From CADEED01 sp035502995 (GTDB lineage Bacteria; Pseudomonadota; Gammaproteobacteria; Steroidobacterales; Steroidobacteraceae), in NCBI GenBank assembly GCA_035502995.1, contig DATJTW010000073.1:47748-111747 (forward strand): a stretch of DNA of 64,000 nucleotides, in the 5' to 3' direction. Every line of letters begins with the position of its first letter. The stretch's first letter is position 1. The notes below the pieces were generated by a model that did not search any database, was not told where the DNA came from, and worked only from the letters and a program-made list of their open reading frames with translations. Positions 1 through 8,012 of this stretch are shown here, one piece after another. The position numbers were made by a program, and so were the translations under genes.

Positions 1-95
1 TCGCGCGCGCGTTGGCCAGCGTCGCTGCCGGCGAGGACTATCGCAGCCCGCTCGCGATCGCGGCCGGCGCGAAGGGTTATCACAGGGCAAGCTGA
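1..95 (+). CDS. 3' end of an unidentified CDS (partial)
   Basis: An open frame enters from the left edge (codons start at base 3) and ends at TGA 93-95. About 30 residues are visible, ending DYRSPLAIAAGAKGYHRAS. The composition looks like real protein, but the piece is too short to assign to a family. It could also be a chance frame, because high-GC DNA has few stops. Confidence 0.35.
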   Translation, partial: ARALASVAAGEDYRSPLAIAAGAKGYHRAS

Positions 96-229
96 CTACG
101 GTTATGACAGGCGCGGCCGCGGGGCCGCCCCTGTCGCATTTGCGCGGTTCGCGGCAGAGTTCCGTTGTCTCCACAAGAACAACGAGAACGGGGAATCGAT
201 GGGCTTCATCGTGTACATTTTCTGAACGC

Positions 230-919
230 ATGTTCGCGATCATTCCATTGGGCAAGAAGGGATCCTCCGGGATCCCGCTGATCACCATCTTCATCAGCGT
301 CGCCTGCGCGCTCGTCTTCGCGTTCGCGCACGACGACAAGGCGCAGCTCGCGCTCGCCTACTACCCGCGCTCGTACGACGTCGCGACGATGTTCACGTCG
401 GTGTTCACGCACGCGGACATCTGGCACCTGGTCGGCAACCTGTTCTTCTTCTACGGGTTCGCGCGCACGGTCGAGACGCAGATCTCGGTGAAGGGCTATC
501 TATTCGCGTTCGTGCTGTTCGTGCTCGTGACGAACCTCGCGTACGGCTTCGCGATGCACGAGGACATCCCGACGATCGGCCTGTCCGGCATCGTGTGGGG
601 ATACATGGGCATCTTCCTGTTCCGGTATCCGAAGGACTACATCGACTGCTTCGTCTGGTACGTCGTCGTGTTCAAGATCATCGAGGTGCCCGCGCTGGTG
701 TTCATCCTGGCGTTCCTCGCGTTGAACGTGGGCGCGTACCGGAACCTCGACGACAGCGCGGTGAACTACGTGGCGCATTTCTCCGGTTTCGCGGCCGGCG
801 CGCTGTTCCGGTTGATGTTCTGGCACGTGTTCACGACGGAGAAGCCGGAGCCGAAGCGGCGGCCGGCGACGAAGCTCGGGCAGCTGCGCGCCAGCCAGGC
901 GCGCGCGCTGCGCCGCTGA
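230..919 (+). CDS. rhomboid family intramembrane serine protease
   Basis: A 229-residue inner-membrane protease that cleaves transmembrane substrates within the bilayer. The rhomboid signature is complete: HLVGN in the second helix region, the nucleophile motif GLSG near residue 120, and the catalytic His in VAHFSGF near residue 185. About six hydrophobic segments can be seen, and a basic tail ends RALRR. The frame is open back to 104, but the start at MFAIIPLGKKG (230) begins at the first family-like residues. The upstream codons read as unrelated, Arg/Ser-rich sequence. The substrate is unknown. The next genes run the same way but are functionally unrelated. Confidence 0.85.
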   Translation: MFAIIPLGKKGSSGIPLITIFISVACALVFAFAHDDKAQLALAYYPRSYDVATMFTSVFTHADIWHLVGNLFFFYGFARTVETQISVKGYLFAFVLFVLVTNLAYGFAMHEDIPTIGLSGIVWGYMGIFLFRYPKDYIDCFVWYVVVFKIIEVPALVFILAFLALNVGAYRNLDDSAVNYVAHFSGFAAGALFRLMFWHVFTTEKPEPKRRPATKLGQLRASQARALRR

Positions 920-1002
920 ATCAACGGAAACCCAACGGGTCGAAAGATTTTCTTGCCGGTGGCGGATGGGCGGTTGGGGGCGCGTGCGGCAGAATCGCCG
1001 CC

Positions 1003-1680
1003 ATGAACTCCCTGCTCGACAACATCATGTGGAACTGCCTGTCCGGCCCGCAGGCGCGGTTCGCGAGCGGGGCCGGCGACGTACGGCGGTATGCGCCCGG
1101 GTTCTCGCCGATCCTCGGCTGCCGGGACCCGCATCGGCCCGACTTCGCGGAGCTCGAGAAACACTGCGCTCCCGGCGACAGCTTCTACATCGACATCTGG
1201 GACGGCGCGCCGCCGTCCGGCTGGCGCATCGATAGAGAGGCGCGCATGTGGAAGATGGTGTGGGACGCGCCCCCGCCGGCCGAGGATGCGGCGCCCGACG
1301 CCGTGGCGCTGCGGCCGGACCAGGCGGCGCTGGCCGTCGAACTGGCGACGCTGACGAATCCGGGGCCGTTCGGCCTGCGCACGCCCGAGCTCGGCGAGTA
1401 CTTCTGCTTCTTCGACGGCCCGCGGTTGATCGCGCTGGCCGGCGAGCGCATGGAGATCGATTCGCTGCGCGAGATCAGCGGCATCTGCACGCATCCTGAC
1501 TACCAGGGGCGCGGGCTGGCGCGGAAGTTGACGTTGAAGCTCGTGCGGCGGCAGATGCAGCGCGGGTTGACGCCCTATCTTCACGTGATGAGTCATAACG
1601 CCGGTGCGCGGGCGCTTTACGAGAAACTCGGCTTCCGCAACTATCTCGAGACCACGGTTCGCGTCATCACGCGCGAGTGA
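1003..1680 (+). CDS. GNAT family N-acetyltransferase
   Basis: A 225-residue protein whose C-terminal half is a GNAT acetyl-CoA-dependent acyltransferase fold. The acetyl-CoA loop is seen as HPDYQGRGLARKL (about residues 165-177), followed by the C-terminal strand motif NAGARALYEKLGFRNY. The N-terminal roughly 100 residues (MNSLLDNIMWNCLSG...) form a separate domain with no motif I recognise. The start is the first ATG after a run of shadow sequence in the same frame. The acceptor substrate cannot be told. It sits 7 nt upstream of the next membrane-protein gene, so the two are probably co-transcribed. Confidence 0.8.
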   Translation: MNSLLDNIMWNCLSGPQARFASGAGDVRRYAPGFSPILGCRDPHRPDFAELEKHCAPGDSFYIDIWDGAPPSGWRIDREARMWKMVWDAPPPAEDAAPDAVALRPDQAALAVELATLTNPGPFGLRTPELGEYFCFFDGPRLIALAGERMEIDSLREISGICTHPDYQGRGLARKLTLKLVRRQMQRGLTPYLHVMSHNAGARALYEKLGFRNYLETTVRVITRE

Positions 1681-1687
1681 GGGATTC

Positions 1688-2254
1688 ATGGCGAGAGTTG
1701 CACCGCCCGGGGACCGCGCGACGGTCAACGACGTGTCCGAAGGACTGGAGGTCGCGATCCCCGCGCGCCGGAACTGGTTCCTCATCCTGTTCCTCGCGTT
1801 CTGGTTGTGCGGCTGGTTCGCCGGAGAGTCCTCGGCGATCGTGCAACTCGCCGGCGACGAGACGCGTGGCGACCGGGCGTTCCTGCTGTTCTGGTTGTGC
1901 GGCTGGACGGTCGGCGGGGTCGTCGTGATCGCGATCTGGCTGTGGAATGTCGCGGGTGTGGAACGCGTGACGTTCACGCCGTCGGAGATCCGCGTGCGGC
2001 GCGGCGTCGGCGGCCTCGGCTACTCGAAGGAGTACGACCTCGCGCACGCGTCGTCGTTGCGCGTGTCGCCGCCGGTGATGAACTTCCTGACGCCGCGCTC
2101 GTCGATGCGGTTCTGGGGAGTGGGCGGCGGCCTCATGGTGTTCGATTACGGCTCGACGACCGTGCGCTTCGGCGGCGGCCTGGACGAACCGGAGGCGCGG
2201 CGGATCATCGATCAGGTCACCGCGCGTTTTCCGGCGCTGCGCTCGGTGGTTTGA
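1688..2254 (+). CDS. small two-helix membrane protein, unknown function
   Basis: A 188-residue protein starting at ATG 1688, 7 nt after the GNAT stop. It has two transmembrane helices in the first 90 residues, then a soluble beta-rich domain (FTPSEIRVRRGVGG...) that looks like a PH-like or photosystem-assembly-type membrane-anchored domain. Both helices contain the identical hexapeptide FWLCGW, encoded by the same 18 bases at 1799-1816 and 1889-1906, which points to an internal duplication. No catalytic motif is visible. The function is unknown. Confidence 0.65.
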   Translation: MARVAPPGDRATVNDVSEGLEVAIPARRNWFLILFLAFWLCGWFAGESSAIVQLAGDETRGDRAFLLFWLCGWTVGGVVVIAIWLWNVAGVERVTFTPSEIRVRRGVGGLGYSKEYDLAHASSLRVSPPVMNFLTPRSSMRFWGVGGGLMVFDYGSTTVRFGGGLDEPEARRIIDQVTARFPALRSVV

Positions 2255-2291
2255 GCCGTTGACGCGCGCCGTTCCCTGCTAGCATCGCGCC

Positions 2292-2822
2292 ATGGCAGCC
2301 GCAGCACCGTCGTTCCTCCCGCTCCTCGTCTTCGTGCCCCTGTTCCTGTGGCGCATGTACAGCCGCATCAAGCGGAACATCGGCCGGCAGAAGTTCGTGA
2401 CGTGGCGGCCGTGGGTCACGCTGACGCTGTTCCCCGTGTTGCTGATCCTGATCGGGATGGGTTCGCTGCCGCATCCCGAGCGGTTGCTGGCGATGGCCGG
2501 TGGTTTGATCGCCGGCGCGGTGCTCGGCGTGTTCGGCACGAAGCACACGAAGTTCGAGAACACGCCGGAGGGGATCTTCTACACGCCGAATGCGCACATC
2601 GGCATTGCGTTGAGCGTGATCTTCCTGGGACGCATGGCTTACCGGATGTGGCAGTTGTATTCGATGGATCCGACGGCGCAGCCGAATCCGGCGGATTTTG
2701 CGAGTAGTCCGTTGACGCTTTCCATTTTCGGGTTGTTGGCCGGGTACTACATGACGTACGCGGTGGGATTGATCCGATATCGGATGACCGACGAGCGAGA
2801 GAAATCCAGACAGGTTCCGTAG
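2292..2822 (+). CDS. CcdC/DUF1453-like multi-pass membrane protein
   Basis: A 176-residue protein with about five hydrophobic helices: LLVFVPLFLW, LTLFPVLLILIGM, a Gly-rich third helix, ALSVIFLGRMAY and LSIFGLLAGYYMTYAVGLI. The basic stretch RMYSRIKRNIGRQKF after the first helix resembles the CcdC/DUF1453 group, members of which have been linked to cytochrome c maturation in Bacilli. The family call is from memory of its pattern and is tentative. The ATG lies 36 nt after the preceding stop. Confidence 0.55.
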   Translation: MAAAAPSFLPLLVFVPLFLWRMYSRIKRNIGRQKFVTWRPWVTLTLFPVLLILIGMGSLPHPERLLAMAGGLIAGAVLGVFGTKHTKFENTPEGIFYTPNAHIGIALSVIFLGRMAYRMWQLYSMDPTAQPNPADFASSPLTLSIFGLLAGYYMTYAVGLIRYRMTDEREKSRQVP

Positions 2823-2859
2823 ATCAAGTCGCCAACGAGACATGATGGCGGCGTGCGAA

Positions 2860-3432
2860 CTAATAGACGCCGGCAGCTCGACTCTGGCCTTTGAATTGAT
2901 TGGGAGCGCTCGCTGGGGTGCCGCGAACTTCTTCGATGATAAGTTGGCACACGAACATTCCGGGACTAAGCAGAAAGTCGAATGTTCCGAGATTGATGAT
3001 CTCGAGCGTTATCGTTCCAGAAAACCCGGCGTGAATCGTGGGCGCCGTGAAGTGGACGAGAATTCCACATCGTGCAAGTGAACTTTTCCCTTCGACACGC
3101 GCAGAAAAACATGTGCCGGAGTTCAGCAACGGAAAATTCACGCGCTCCAGAGTTTTTGCCAAGATCAACTTGTTTGGAACAAGCGAATACGGGCGATCAT
3201 CGGTAATCGTGTGAGTCTTGGAGTGCTTTGCCCAAAACGGCGCGATTCCCGGCTTTCTCAGGTCGAGCTGGACGGGCGAGTGAGAATCCGGCACCAGTAT
3301 TTCGTCGCCCAGACGCAGGTCAACCGCACTCGTGTTGAAAGGCGGCTGCGAAGGATCCGTTCCTGCCAATGGTTCGATTTCGAAATATTTCTCGCCGAGG
3401 CAGCGGACAATTTCGACATTGCTCAGGATCAT
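2860..3432 (-). CDS. dcd: dCTP deaminase (Dcd family)
   Basis: This enzyme deaminates dCTP to dUTP for thymidylate synthesis. The 190-residue length (start MILSNVEIV at 3432) equals the usual Dcd length. The diagnostic block is intact: EGKSSLARCGI, then HFTAPTIHAGFSG, then TLEIINLG, whose Glu matches the catalytic Glu138 of E. coli Dcd. SPGMFVCQL follows. The base composition is clearly more AT-rich and the codon use unlike both flanks, suggesting acquisition. It follows the 87-residue gene at 3440-3703 after only 7 nt, so the two form an operon. It could be a second copy or serve nucleotide-depletion defence, but it lacks the extra domains of known defence dCTP deaminases. Confidence 0.85.
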   Translation of the reverse strand: MILSNVEIVRCLGEKYFEIEPLAGTDPSQPPFNTSAVDLRLGDEILVPDSHSPVQLDLRKPGIAPFWAKHSKTHTITDDRPYSLVPNKLILAKTLERVNFPLLNSGTCFSARVEGKSSLARCGILVHFTAPTIHAGFSGTITLEIINLGTFDFLLSPGMFVCQLIIEEVRGTPASAPNQFKGQSRAAGVY

Positions 3433-3439
3433 AGATTTC

Positions 3440-3703
3440 CTATGCGGCGGGAACCTCGGCCCAAGGCGAAGCAGTCTCGAATGTCTCACTGGGCAGGAGG
3501 ACAAGATCCGTTTTCTGACCAGGATCTGAATTTACGAGAGTGACCTTTAGATAGGAACGCCCCGCACGCTCTTCCAATAAATTATTGTCTGCAAAAAAAC
3601 TGACCTTGCGACCATCAGCAAGCTTAAGTTCAACAGCCTTCTCGGACGAAAACATCCCCGAAGAAATCGTCACTTGAATCCAATGTCCCGCTTTTCCGTT
3701 CAT
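3440..3703 (-). CDS. small unknown protein upstream of dcd
   Basis: An 87-residue protein (MNGKAGHWIQVTISSG...) with alternating hydrophobic strands, no signal peptide and no transmembrane helix. I do not recognise it. It is supported as a real gene by a GGAG ribosome site 7 nt upstream of the ATG, by its place directly before dcd, and by a share of the same low-GC composition. The two probably arrived together. A beta-rich adaptor or immunity-like role is possible but unsupported. Confidence 0.6.
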   Translation of the reverse strand: MNGKAGHWIQVTISSGMFSSEKAVELKLADGRKVSFFADNNLLEERAGRSYLKVTLVNSDPGQKTDLVLLPSETFETASPWAEVPAA

Positions 3704-3821
3704 GGTCGCTCCAGTTCCATCCAGTATCGATGCAGCAACAACCCTGTATGAGCGAGCGTTGGCTGACTTCGAAACTTCAGCACATCGATACTCGCAACGA
3801 CAAGGAGAATTTTCACAAGGA

Positions 3822-5246
3822 TTAGAACTTCACCATCACGTGCCGTACCGCTGTGTAGTCCTCGAGCGCGTACACACTTAGGTCCTTTCCGTAGCCAGAC
3901 CTCTTCAACCCACCATGCGGCATCTCGCTCACCAGCATGAAGTGCGTATTCACCCACGTACATCCATACTGCAGCCGCGCCGCCACCTTCATCGCCTTCC
4001 CCACATCCTTCGTCCACACGGATGACGCGAGGCCGTAGTCCGAATCGTTCGCCCACTCGATCGCCTGGTCCGCATCCTTGAACCGGGTGACGCTGACCAC
4101 CGGCCCGAACACTTCCTTCTGCACGATCTCGTCGGTCTGCTTCGCGCCGGCGATGACGGTGGGCTCGTAGAAGAACCCCGCGCCCGCTCGCGACTTGCCG
4201 CCCGCCGCGACCTCGATGTGCCGCTTCTCGCTGGCACGCGACACGAACCCGGCGACGCGCTGACGCTGCTTGTTCGTGATCAGCGGCCCCATCTCGACGC
4301 CCTCTTCCTCCTGCGTGCCGACCTTGATGCTGTTGGCCGCAGCCGCGAGGTCGGCGACGAGCTTGTCGTGGATCTTCGGACCGGCGTAGATGCGGCACGC
4401 CGCCGTGCAATCCTGCCCGGCGTTGTAGAACCCGAACGTGCGCACGCCGCTGACGACGGCCTCGAGATCCGCATCGTCGAACACGATGACGGGCGCCTTG
4501 CCGCCGAGCTCGAGATGCGTGCGCTTGGTCCCGTCCACCGCCGCGGTCAGCACCTTCTCGCCGCTGGCAATGGAACCGGTCAGCGAGATCATCGCGACTT
4601 CCTTCTGCGCGACCAGCGGCGCACCGACGGTGTTGCCGCGGCCGAAGAGGATGTTCACGACGCCGGCGGGGAACAGCTCGGCGCAGATCGTCGCCAGCTT
4701 CAGCGCGGTCAGCGGCGTCTGCTCGGACGGCTTCAGCACCACGGTGTTACCGGCAGCCAGCGCCGGCGCGAGCTTCCACGCCGCCATCAGCAGTGGATAG
4801 TTCCACGGCGCGATCGACGCGACGACGCCGATGGGATCGCGACGGATCATGCTCGTGAACCCGGGCAGATACTCGCCCGCGATCGCGCCGGTCATCGCGC
4901 GGCAGGCACCGGCGAAGAACCGGAACACGTCGGCCACCGCGGGGATCTCGTCGTTCAACGCGGCATTCAGCGGCTTGCCGCAGTTCTGCGACTCGAGCTT
5001 CGCGAAGTCCATGCCCTCCGCCTCGATGCGATCGGCCAGCTTGTACAGCAGCGTCGCGCGATCCTTCGGCACGGTCGCCGCCCAGCCGGGAAACGCCTTC
5101 GCCGCGGCCTGCACGGCCTTCGCGATCTGCTCCTCCGACGCCTCGGCCACGTGCACGATGACCTTGCCGGTCGCGGGATCGAGCACGCCCTGGTCGTCGC
5201 CCGCGCCCTTGATCAGCTTGCCGTTAACGAGCAGTTTCGTGTTCAT
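3822..5246 (-). CDS. patD: gamma-aminobutyraldehyde dehydrogenase
   Basis: It oxidises 4-aminobutyraldehyde to GABA with NAD+, the second step of putrescine degradation by the transaminase route. The length of 474 residues equals E. coli PatD (YdcW), and long stretches are near identical to it from memory: LESQNCGKPL, DEIPAVADVFRFFAGA, SMIRRDPIGVVASIAPWNYP and YGLASSVWTKDVG. The catalytic Glu is in LELGGKAP and the nucleophilic Cys in NAGQDCTAACR. The start overlaps the end of the permease gene by 23 nt, so it is the last gene of the polyamine transporter operon, as in E. coli. Confidence 0.92.
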   Translation of the reverse strand: MNTKLLVNGKLIKGAGDDQGVLDPATGKVIVHVAEASEEQIAKAVQAAAKAFPGWAATVPKDRATLLYKLADRIEAEGMDFAKLESQNCGKPLNAALNDEIPAVADVFRFFAGACRAMTGAIAGEYLPGFTSMIRRDPIGVVASIAPWNYPLLMAAWKLAPALAAGNTVVLKPSEQTPLTALKLATICAELFPAGVVNILFGRGNTVGAPLVAQKEVAMISLTGSIASGEKVLTAAVDGTKRTHLELGGKAPVIVFDDADLEAVVSGVRTFGFYNAGQDCTAACRIYAGPKIHDKLVADLAAAANSIKVGTQEEEGVEMGPLITNKQRQRVAGFVSRASEKRHIEVAAGGKSRAGAGFFYEPTVIAGAKQTDEIVQKEVFGPVVSVTRFKDADQAIEWANDSDYGLASSVWTKDVGKAMKVAARLQYGCTWVNTHFMLVSEMPHGGLKRSGYGKDLSVYALEDYTAVRHVMVKF

Positions 5247-6039
5247 CGTCGGGCCTCGTGAGGTAGTAAGCCAGCAGGATCGGCACCAGCGTCACGGCGA
5301 TCACGATGACCGCGACGACGTTGGTGACCGGCCGATCGCGCGGCCGGAACAATTCGTTGAAGAACCAGATCGGCAGCGTGCGCTCGTTGCCGGCGGTGAA
5401 GATGGTGACGATGATCTCGTCGAACGACAACGCGAACGCCAGCATGCCGCCGGCGAGGAACGCGGTCGCCACCTGCGGCAGCAACACGTAGCGGAACGTC
5501 TGCGACGCGTCGGCGCCGAGATCCATCGACGCCTCCACCCAGTTCGACGGCAGGCGCCGCAGCCGCGCGATCACGTTGTTGTAGACGATCACGGTGCAGA
5601 ACGTCGCGTGGCCGATGACGATGGTGAAGAACGACGGCTCGATGCCCCCCGCCTTCATCGCCGTCAGCAGCGCGATGCCGGTGACGATCCCGGGCAACGC
5701 GATCGGCAGCACGAACAGCAGCGTCAGCGAATCCTTGGCCGGGAATTTCGCGCGCGCCATCGCGAACGCGGCCAGCGTGCCGAGCACCAGCGCGATGACG
5801 GTGGAACAGGCGGCGACACCCAGCGACAGCGTCATCGACTGCCAGATGTCGGACCGCTCGAACGCGCGTTCGAACCACTTCAGCGTCAGGCCCGGCGGCG
5901 GGAACTGGTACGTGCGCTCCTCGGTGGTGAACGCGTACAGGATGATGATCAACACCGGGATGTGCATGAACGCGAGCCCGGCGAACGCGCCGACGCGCAA
6001 CAGCAGCGACGGCCGGTCGGGTCGGTAGCTAGAGCGCAT
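5224..6039 (-). CDS. ydcV: polyamine ABC transporter permease (YdcV/PotC type)
   Basis: A 271-residue inner-membrane permease of the spermidine/putrescine family with about six helices. The coupling EAA loop region reads EASMDLGADASQTFRYVLLPQ, the usual contact with the ATPase. It pairs with the permease encoded just upstream, overlapping that gene by 11 nt, and it overlaps patD by 23 nt. Polyamine specificity is inferred from the patD linkage and the YdcSTUV-like order. Confidence 0.88.
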   Translation of the reverse strand: MRSSYRPDRPSLLLRVGAFAGLAFMHIPVLIIILYAFTTEERTYQFPPPGLTLKWFERAFERSDIWQSMTLSLGVAACSTVIALVLGTLAAFAMARAKFPAKDSLTLLFVLPIALPGIVTGIALLTAMKAGGIEPSFFTIVIGHATFCTVIVYNNVIARLRRLPSNWVEASMDLGADASQTFRYVLLPQVATAFLAGGMLAFALSFDEIIVTIFTAGNERTLPIWFFNELFRPRDRPVTNVVAVIVIAVTLVPILLAYYLTRPDDEHETAR

Positions 6040-6940
6040 CGAACGCTCCGAACCGCTTCGCGATGGCCAGATACACCGCGATCAGCACGATCGGCACCAC
6101 GGAGAACGCCGCCGCCAGCGGGATGTTGCCCGCCGTACCCTGCTGCACGTACACCATCATGCCGATGAAATATCCCGGCGCGCCGACCACGTTCGGGATC
6201 ACGTAATCGCCGAGCGTCAGCGAAAACGTGAACACCGAGCCGGCGGCGATGCCCGGCACGGCCAGCGGCAACACGACGTTGCGGAACGTCTGCGCCGGCC
6301 GCGCGCCGAGATCGGCGGACGCCTGCAGCAGCGAGCCGGGCACGCGCTCCAGCGCCGCGGCCATCGGCAGGATCATGAACGGCAGCCACATGTACGTGAA
6401 CACGAGGAACATGCCGAGGTACGAGGTAGACAGGGACGGCCCGCCGATGCCGGGCGCAGCCAGCGCGGCGTCCAGCACGCCGGCCAGTCCGAGCTTGCCG
6501 GCAGCCCAGGCGACGATGCCTTCCTTCGCCAGCAGCTGGCGCCAGGCGTAGACCTTCACGAGGTAGCTGGTCCACATCGGCAGCATCACGCCGACATAGA
6601 ACAGCGCCTTCATGCGGCCGCGCGCGTAACGCGCCATGTACGTGGCGATGGGCAGCGCGATCAGCGCGCAGGCGATGGTCACGGCGACCGCCATGGTCAG
6701 CGTGCGCAGCACGATGTCGACGTTGGCCGGCTGCGTCACCAGCAGTTTGTACGTCTCGAGCGTCGGCTCGCGCACGATCTGCGCGGTGAAGTCGTCGATG
6801 CGATAGAAGCTCTGCCACAGCAGCGTGAACAGCGAGCCCAGATAGACCGTGCCGAACCACAGCAGCGGCGGCACCAGCAGCAGCGCGAGGTACCAGGCCG
6901 GGCGTCGGTACAGGAACGTCGACGCCGCGCGCAGGGTCAT
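6029..6940 (-). CDS. ydcU: polyamine ABC transporter permease (YdcU/PotB type)
   Basis: A 303-residue membrane permease, partner of the YdcV-like protein. Its EAA-type loop reads LQASADLGARPAQTFRNVVLP near residue 205, and about six transmembrane helices are present. The N-terminus MTLRAASTFLYRR precedes the first helix (WYLALLLVPPLLWF). Its ATG overlaps the stop of the ATPase gene in an ATGA arrangement, so translation is coupled. Confidence 0.88.
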   Translation of the reverse strand: MTLRAASTFLYRRPAWYLALLLVPPLLWFGTVYLGSLFTLLWQSFYRIDDFTAQIVREPTLETYKLLVTQPANVDIVLRTLTMAVAVTIACALIALPIATYMARYARGRMKALFYVGVMLPMWTSYLVKVYAWRQLLAKEGIVAWAAGKLGLAGVLDAALAAPGIGGPSLSTSYLGMFLVFTYMWLPFMILPMAAALERVPGSLLQASADLGARPAQTFRNVVLPLAVPGIAAGSVFTFSLTLGDYVIPNVVGAPGYFIGMMVYVQQGTAGNIPLAAAFSVVPIVLIAVYLAIAKRFGAFDAL

Positions 6941-7950
6941 GCGGTCAACGCCACCGCGGAATCGCGCGGCCAGGACAACAACACGCGGCTGCCCATCGCG
7001 AGGCCGGCGGGCTCACGCCCTTCGGCCACCTGCGCGCTCCAGATCTCGCCGCCATCGAGCTGCACCTGCCAGCGGGTGACCGCGCCGTGGTACTGCACGG
7101 CGACCACGGTCCCCGGTGCCGCGAGCGCATTCGCCGGCACACCGGCATCCGCCGCGTGCACGGTGAGATTTTCGCCGCGCACCGCGAATGCCTGCGCCGC
7201 CCCGAGCGTACTCGCCAACGCGGCGGGCGCCACGTTCGCGCTGCCGACGAACCGCGCCACGAACTCCGTGCGCGGCCGCGAGTACAACTCGCGCGGCGCC
7301 GCCAGCTGCTCGATCTTCCCCTTGTTGAACACGGCGACACGGTCGGCCATCGACAGCGCTTCGCCCTGGTCGTGCGTGACGTACACGAACGTGATGCCGA
7401 GCTTCTTCTGCAGGCCCTTCAGTTCGATCTGCATCTCTTCGCGCAGCTTGAGATCGAGCGCGCCGAGCGGCTCGTCGAGCAGCAGCACCTTCGGGCGGTT
7501 GATCAACGCACGCGCCAGCGCGACGCGTTGCCGCTGTCCGCCGGAGAGTTGGGCGGGGCGGCGCTCGCCCATCGGTGCCAGCTGCACGAGGTCCAGCATC
7601 TCGCGCGCGCGGGTCTCGCGTTCGCCGCGCGCCACGCCTTTCACGCGCGGGCCGTACGCCACGTTCTCGAGCACGGTCATGTGCGGGAACAACGCGTAGT
7701 CCTGGAACACGGTGTTCACGTTGCGATCGTACGGCGGCACGGACGACACGTCGGCACCGTCGAGCAGCACCTGGCCGGCGTCGGGCGCGTCGAAGCCGGC
7801 GACGAGGCGCAGGCAGGAGGTCTTGCCCGAGCCCGACGGACCGAGCATGGCGAAGAACTCGCCGGGCTCGATCGCGAAGGAGACGTCGTCGACGGCGCGG
7901 ACGTCGCCGAAGATGCGCGACACCGCACGAAACTCAATCGCCGACGTCAT
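6937..7950 (-). CDS. ydcT: polyamine ABC transporter ATP-binding protein (YdcT/PotA type)
   Basis: The ATPase that drives the transporter. From MTSAIEFRAV (7950) it has 337 residues. Walker A is GPSGSGKT, the signature LSGGQRQRVALARAL, Walker B LLLDEPLGALD, and the H-loop VTHD. A C-terminal TOBE-like regulatory domain follows (about residues 240-337). ATGs at 7965 and 7980 are alternatives, but both fall inside the hairpin between this gene and the binding-protein gene. The frame is open far upstream only as a shadow of ydcS. Confidence 0.9.
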   Translation of the reverse strand: MTSAIEFRAVSRIFGDVRAVDDVSFAIEPGEFFAMLGPSGSGKTSCLRLVAGFDAPDAGQVLLDGADVSSVPPYDRNVNTVFQDYALFPHMTVLENVAYGPRVKGVARGERETRAREMLDLVQLAPMGERRPAQLSGGQRQRVALARALINRPKVLLLDEPLGALDLKLREEMQIELKGLQKKLGITFVYVTHDQGEALSMADRVAVFNKGKIEQLAAPRELYSRPRTEFVARFVGSANVAPAALASTLGAAQAFAVRGENLTVHAADAGVPANALAAPGTVVAVQYHGAVTRWQVQLDGGEIWSAQVAEGREPAGLAMGSRVLLSWPRDSAVALTA

Positions 7951-7965
7951 CGCTTCGGTGACCAT

Positions 7966-8011
7966 GGGGACAGGCACCATTTTCGGAAGACCGAAAATGG
8001 AGCCAGTCCCC
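7966..8011. repeat. 46-bp inverted repeat between ydcS and ydcT
   Basis: Two 21-base arms (7966-7986 and 7991-8011) pair at 19 of 21 positions around a 4-base loop. The outer ends are GGGGAC/GTCCCC and the inner part is an ATTTTCGG/CCGAAAAT stem. It fills almost the entire gap between the binding-protein stop and the ATPase start. Hairpins at this operon position are known to protect the upstream message, giving more binding protein than ATPase (as malE-malF REPs do). That role is inferred here. Confidence 0.75.
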
Positions 8012-8012
8012 T

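Noticed and set aside
766..1977. Long antisense frame over the rhomboid and GNAT genes
   Set aside because: Composition is Arg/Pro/Ser-rich. Both sense genes have clear family motifs.
2842..3543. Plus-strand frames opposite the dCTP deaminase
   Set aside because: The minus-strand frame has an intact dCTP deaminase active site and a ribosome-site-supported upstream gene.
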